In this document: positions 7,201 through 7,670 of the stretch, piece after piece
Numbering within the stretch: the stretch's first letter is position 1
Layout of the letters: the number at the start of each line of letters is the position of its first letter
Source of the DNA: Chloroflexota bacterium
Lineage (GTDB): Bacteria > Chloroflexota > Anaerolineae > Promineifilales > Promineifilaceae
Direction: 5' to 3'
DNA: 7,670 bases
NCBI GenBank assembly: GCA_020353135.1
Contig: CP070688.1
Span: forward strand, 4,135,739 to 4,143,408
Notes under the pieces: generated by a model
The model's input: the letters and a program-made list of their open reading frames with translations, nothing else
Database searches by the model: none
What the model was told of the DNA's origin: nothing
Position numbers and translations under genes: made by a program

Positions 7201-7670
7201 GCTCAAGCCGCGGGCTCGGTGCTTGTGCACCAGGTTATCGTCGATCATCGCCCGCAACACATCATCGTCGATCAACTCGACCTTACTGACCTCGTGTGAG
7301 GTCCGGAAACCGTCGAAGAAGTGCAGGAAGGGTACGCGAGCTTCCACGGCTGCGGCCGAGGCGATGAGGGCCATATCCATCACTTCTTGTACCGAGTTCG
7401 AAGCTATCAGGCCGAAACCGGTACTTCGCGCGGCCATGACGTCGCTGTGGTCGCCAAAGATCGAGAGGGCTTGAGCGGCCACCGAGCGGGCGGCGATGTG
7501 AAACACCGTCGGGGTCAACTCACCGGCGATCTTGTACATATTCGGAATCATCAGCAGCAGACCCTGGGAAGCCGTGAAGGTGGTTGTCAGAGCGCCGGTT
7601 TGCAACGAACCATGCACCGCGCCGGCCGCGCCGCCTTCGGCCTGCATCTCAACGACCAACGGAACCGAGC
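4228..7670 (-). CDS. nifJ: pyruvate:ferredoxin (flavodoxin) oxidoreductase, 5' end outside window
   Basis: This single-chain enzyme oxidatively decarboxylates pyruvate with CoA to acetyl-CoA and CO2, reducing ferredoxin or flavodoxin; it is cytoplasmic and can run in reverse. The frame is open to the window edge, showing 1146 codons. By alignment from memory with the Desulfovibrio africanus enzyme, about 53 N-terminal residues are missing. Numbering from the codon at 7657-7659: E8 and R58 match substrate/TPP residues E64 and R114. The gamma domain motif GLGSDGTVGANK is at 375-386. Two ferredoxin clusters use C640/C643/C646/C650 and C696/C699/C702/C706. The proximal cluster uses C770, C773, C798 and C1039. 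The TPP motif GGDGWAYDIGYGG is at 929-941, with NTGGQ at 964-968. All visible ligands are intact. It ends in a short GNGKGKA tail and lacks the C-terminal domain VII of the Desulfovibrio enzyme. The leucine codon TTG at 7657-7659 is internal, not the start. The PyrD-like gene follows. Confidence 0.97.
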   Translation of the reverse strand, partial: SVPLVVEMQAEGGAAGAVHGSLQTGALTTTFTASQGLLLMIPNMYKIAGELTPTVFHIAARSVAAQALSIFGDHSDVMAARSTGFGLIASNSVQEVMDMALIASAAAVEARVPFLHFFDGFRTSHEVSKVELIDDDVLRAMIDDNLVHKHRARGLSPDNPVIRGTAQNPDVFFQARESVNPYYEACPGIVQKAMDKFAELTGRQYHLFDYIGAPDAERVIVLMGSGAETAQETVEYLVDQGEKVGMLKVRLYRPFDAGAFVQALPSTVKAIAALDRTKEPGATGEPLYQDVVTAVIDGVADETAPFEAVPRMIGGRYGLSSKEFTPAMVKAVFDELAKPKPKKRFTVGINDDVSHTSLEWDETFHTEPDDVVRAVFFGLGSDGTVGANKNSIKIIGEDTPNFAQGHFVYDSKKSGAVTVSHLRFGPRPIRSTYQVFSASFVACHQFSFLERYDMLHLAAPGATFLLNSPYGPDETWDHLPRGVQEALVNKKMRFYVVDGYQVAKEAGMGRRINTIMQTCFFALSGVLPTDEAIQAIKDAIKKTYGKRGELVVERNYAAVDHALAHLHEATVPAAASSDFERPPLVPANAPEFVQKVTRQIIEGMGDDLPVSALPVDGTYPTATTQWEKRNVANEMPEWDPDICIQCGKCVFVCPHAVIRQKLFDKALLSDAPPTFKSAPARYKEFKDQLFSLQVSPEDCTGCALCVEVCPVKNKSQPKFKAVNMVSQPPIREAERDNWEFFLTLPEADRTMIPLNQVKYNQLLRPLFEFSGACAGCGETPYLKLMSQLFGDRTIIANATGCSSIYGGNLPTTPWAQDDNGRGPAWSNSLFEDNAEFGFGMRVALDQRIEAATGLMRDLREAIGPRLCDAILYADQLTEADIQAQRGRVAELKGRLKELLDGDGADVEAMRPALANLLSAADVLVKKDIWIVGGDGWAYDIGYGGLDHVLASGRNVNVLVLDTEVYSNTGGQMSKATPRGAVAKFAAAGKPLPKKDLGMLAISYANIYVARVAFGSNDAQTIRAFIEAEAYDGPSLILAYSHCIAHGYDLKLGLSQQKAAVTSGYWPLFRYNPDRAEQGLNPFQLDSRPPKTSLKDYMYKEGRFEMLRKSHPDRAAKLLELAQTDVETRWTGYTQLAGLSGNGKGKA

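Noticed and set aside
7657..7659. TTG as the start codon of nifJ
   Set aside because: The frame continues upstream to the window edge, and conserved family sequence is expected for about 50 more residues, so this TTG is an internal leucine.
1..7670. Undescribed defence, mobile or biosynthetic system spanning the window
   Set aside because: All five genes belong to known families with conventional spacing. There are no integrase, transposase, toxin, nuclease or array signatures.

Overview
This is a GC-rich bacterial chromosomal stretch with ordinary gene density and no sign of phage, transposon, CRISPR or RNA genes. It holds five protein genes: one incomplete at the right edge, two on the + strand and three on the - strand. 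The mix suggests an environmental anaerobic or facultative bacterium, and Chloroflexota is my best guess. The mix is an F420-type deazaflavin reductase, a single-chain pyruvate:ferredoxin oxidoreductase followed by a dihydroorotate-dehydrogenase-like flavoprotein, and a four-helix membrane protein. The phylum is inferred from recalled gene content, not computed.

Layout from left to right: 1-158 has no gene I can support. A - strand gene (159-743) encodes a deazaflavin (F420)-dependent nitroreductase-family protein with a C-terminal membrane anchor. A 366-base divergent spacer follows (744-1109), with one good candidate sigma-70 promoter and several small repeats. Two + strand genes come next: a 125-residue four-helix membrane protein (1110-1487) and a DHA1-type major facilitator efflux pump (1594-2985). 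The 106-base gap between them is full of overlapping inverted and direct repeats. A short convergent gap (2986-3082) separates the pump from the - strand pair, which is read right to left: nifJ (to 4228, beginning outside the window), then a PyrD-like gene (4123-3083). A strong hairpin lies in the 104 bases between this pair.

Functionally, the right half is central anaerobic carbon metabolism. NifJ interconverts pyruvate and acetyl-CoA plus CO2 with low-potential ferredoxin or flavodoxin, and all visible cofactor ligands are intact. The PyrD-like protein beside it keeps a TIM-barrel FMN-binding fold but lacks the SCPN catalytic loop of true dihydroorotate dehydrogenases. It is therefore more likely a redox partner or an uncharacterised flavoenzyme than a pyrimidine enzyme. 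The left half looks like unrelated housekeeping or detoxification genes: a reductase, a membrane protein and an efflux pump.

I did not find a convincing undescribed multi-gene system. The points most worth following up are the altered active site of the nifJ-linked PyrD-like protein, the repeat-rich leader before the efflux gene, and the hairpin between nifJ and the PyrD-like gene.
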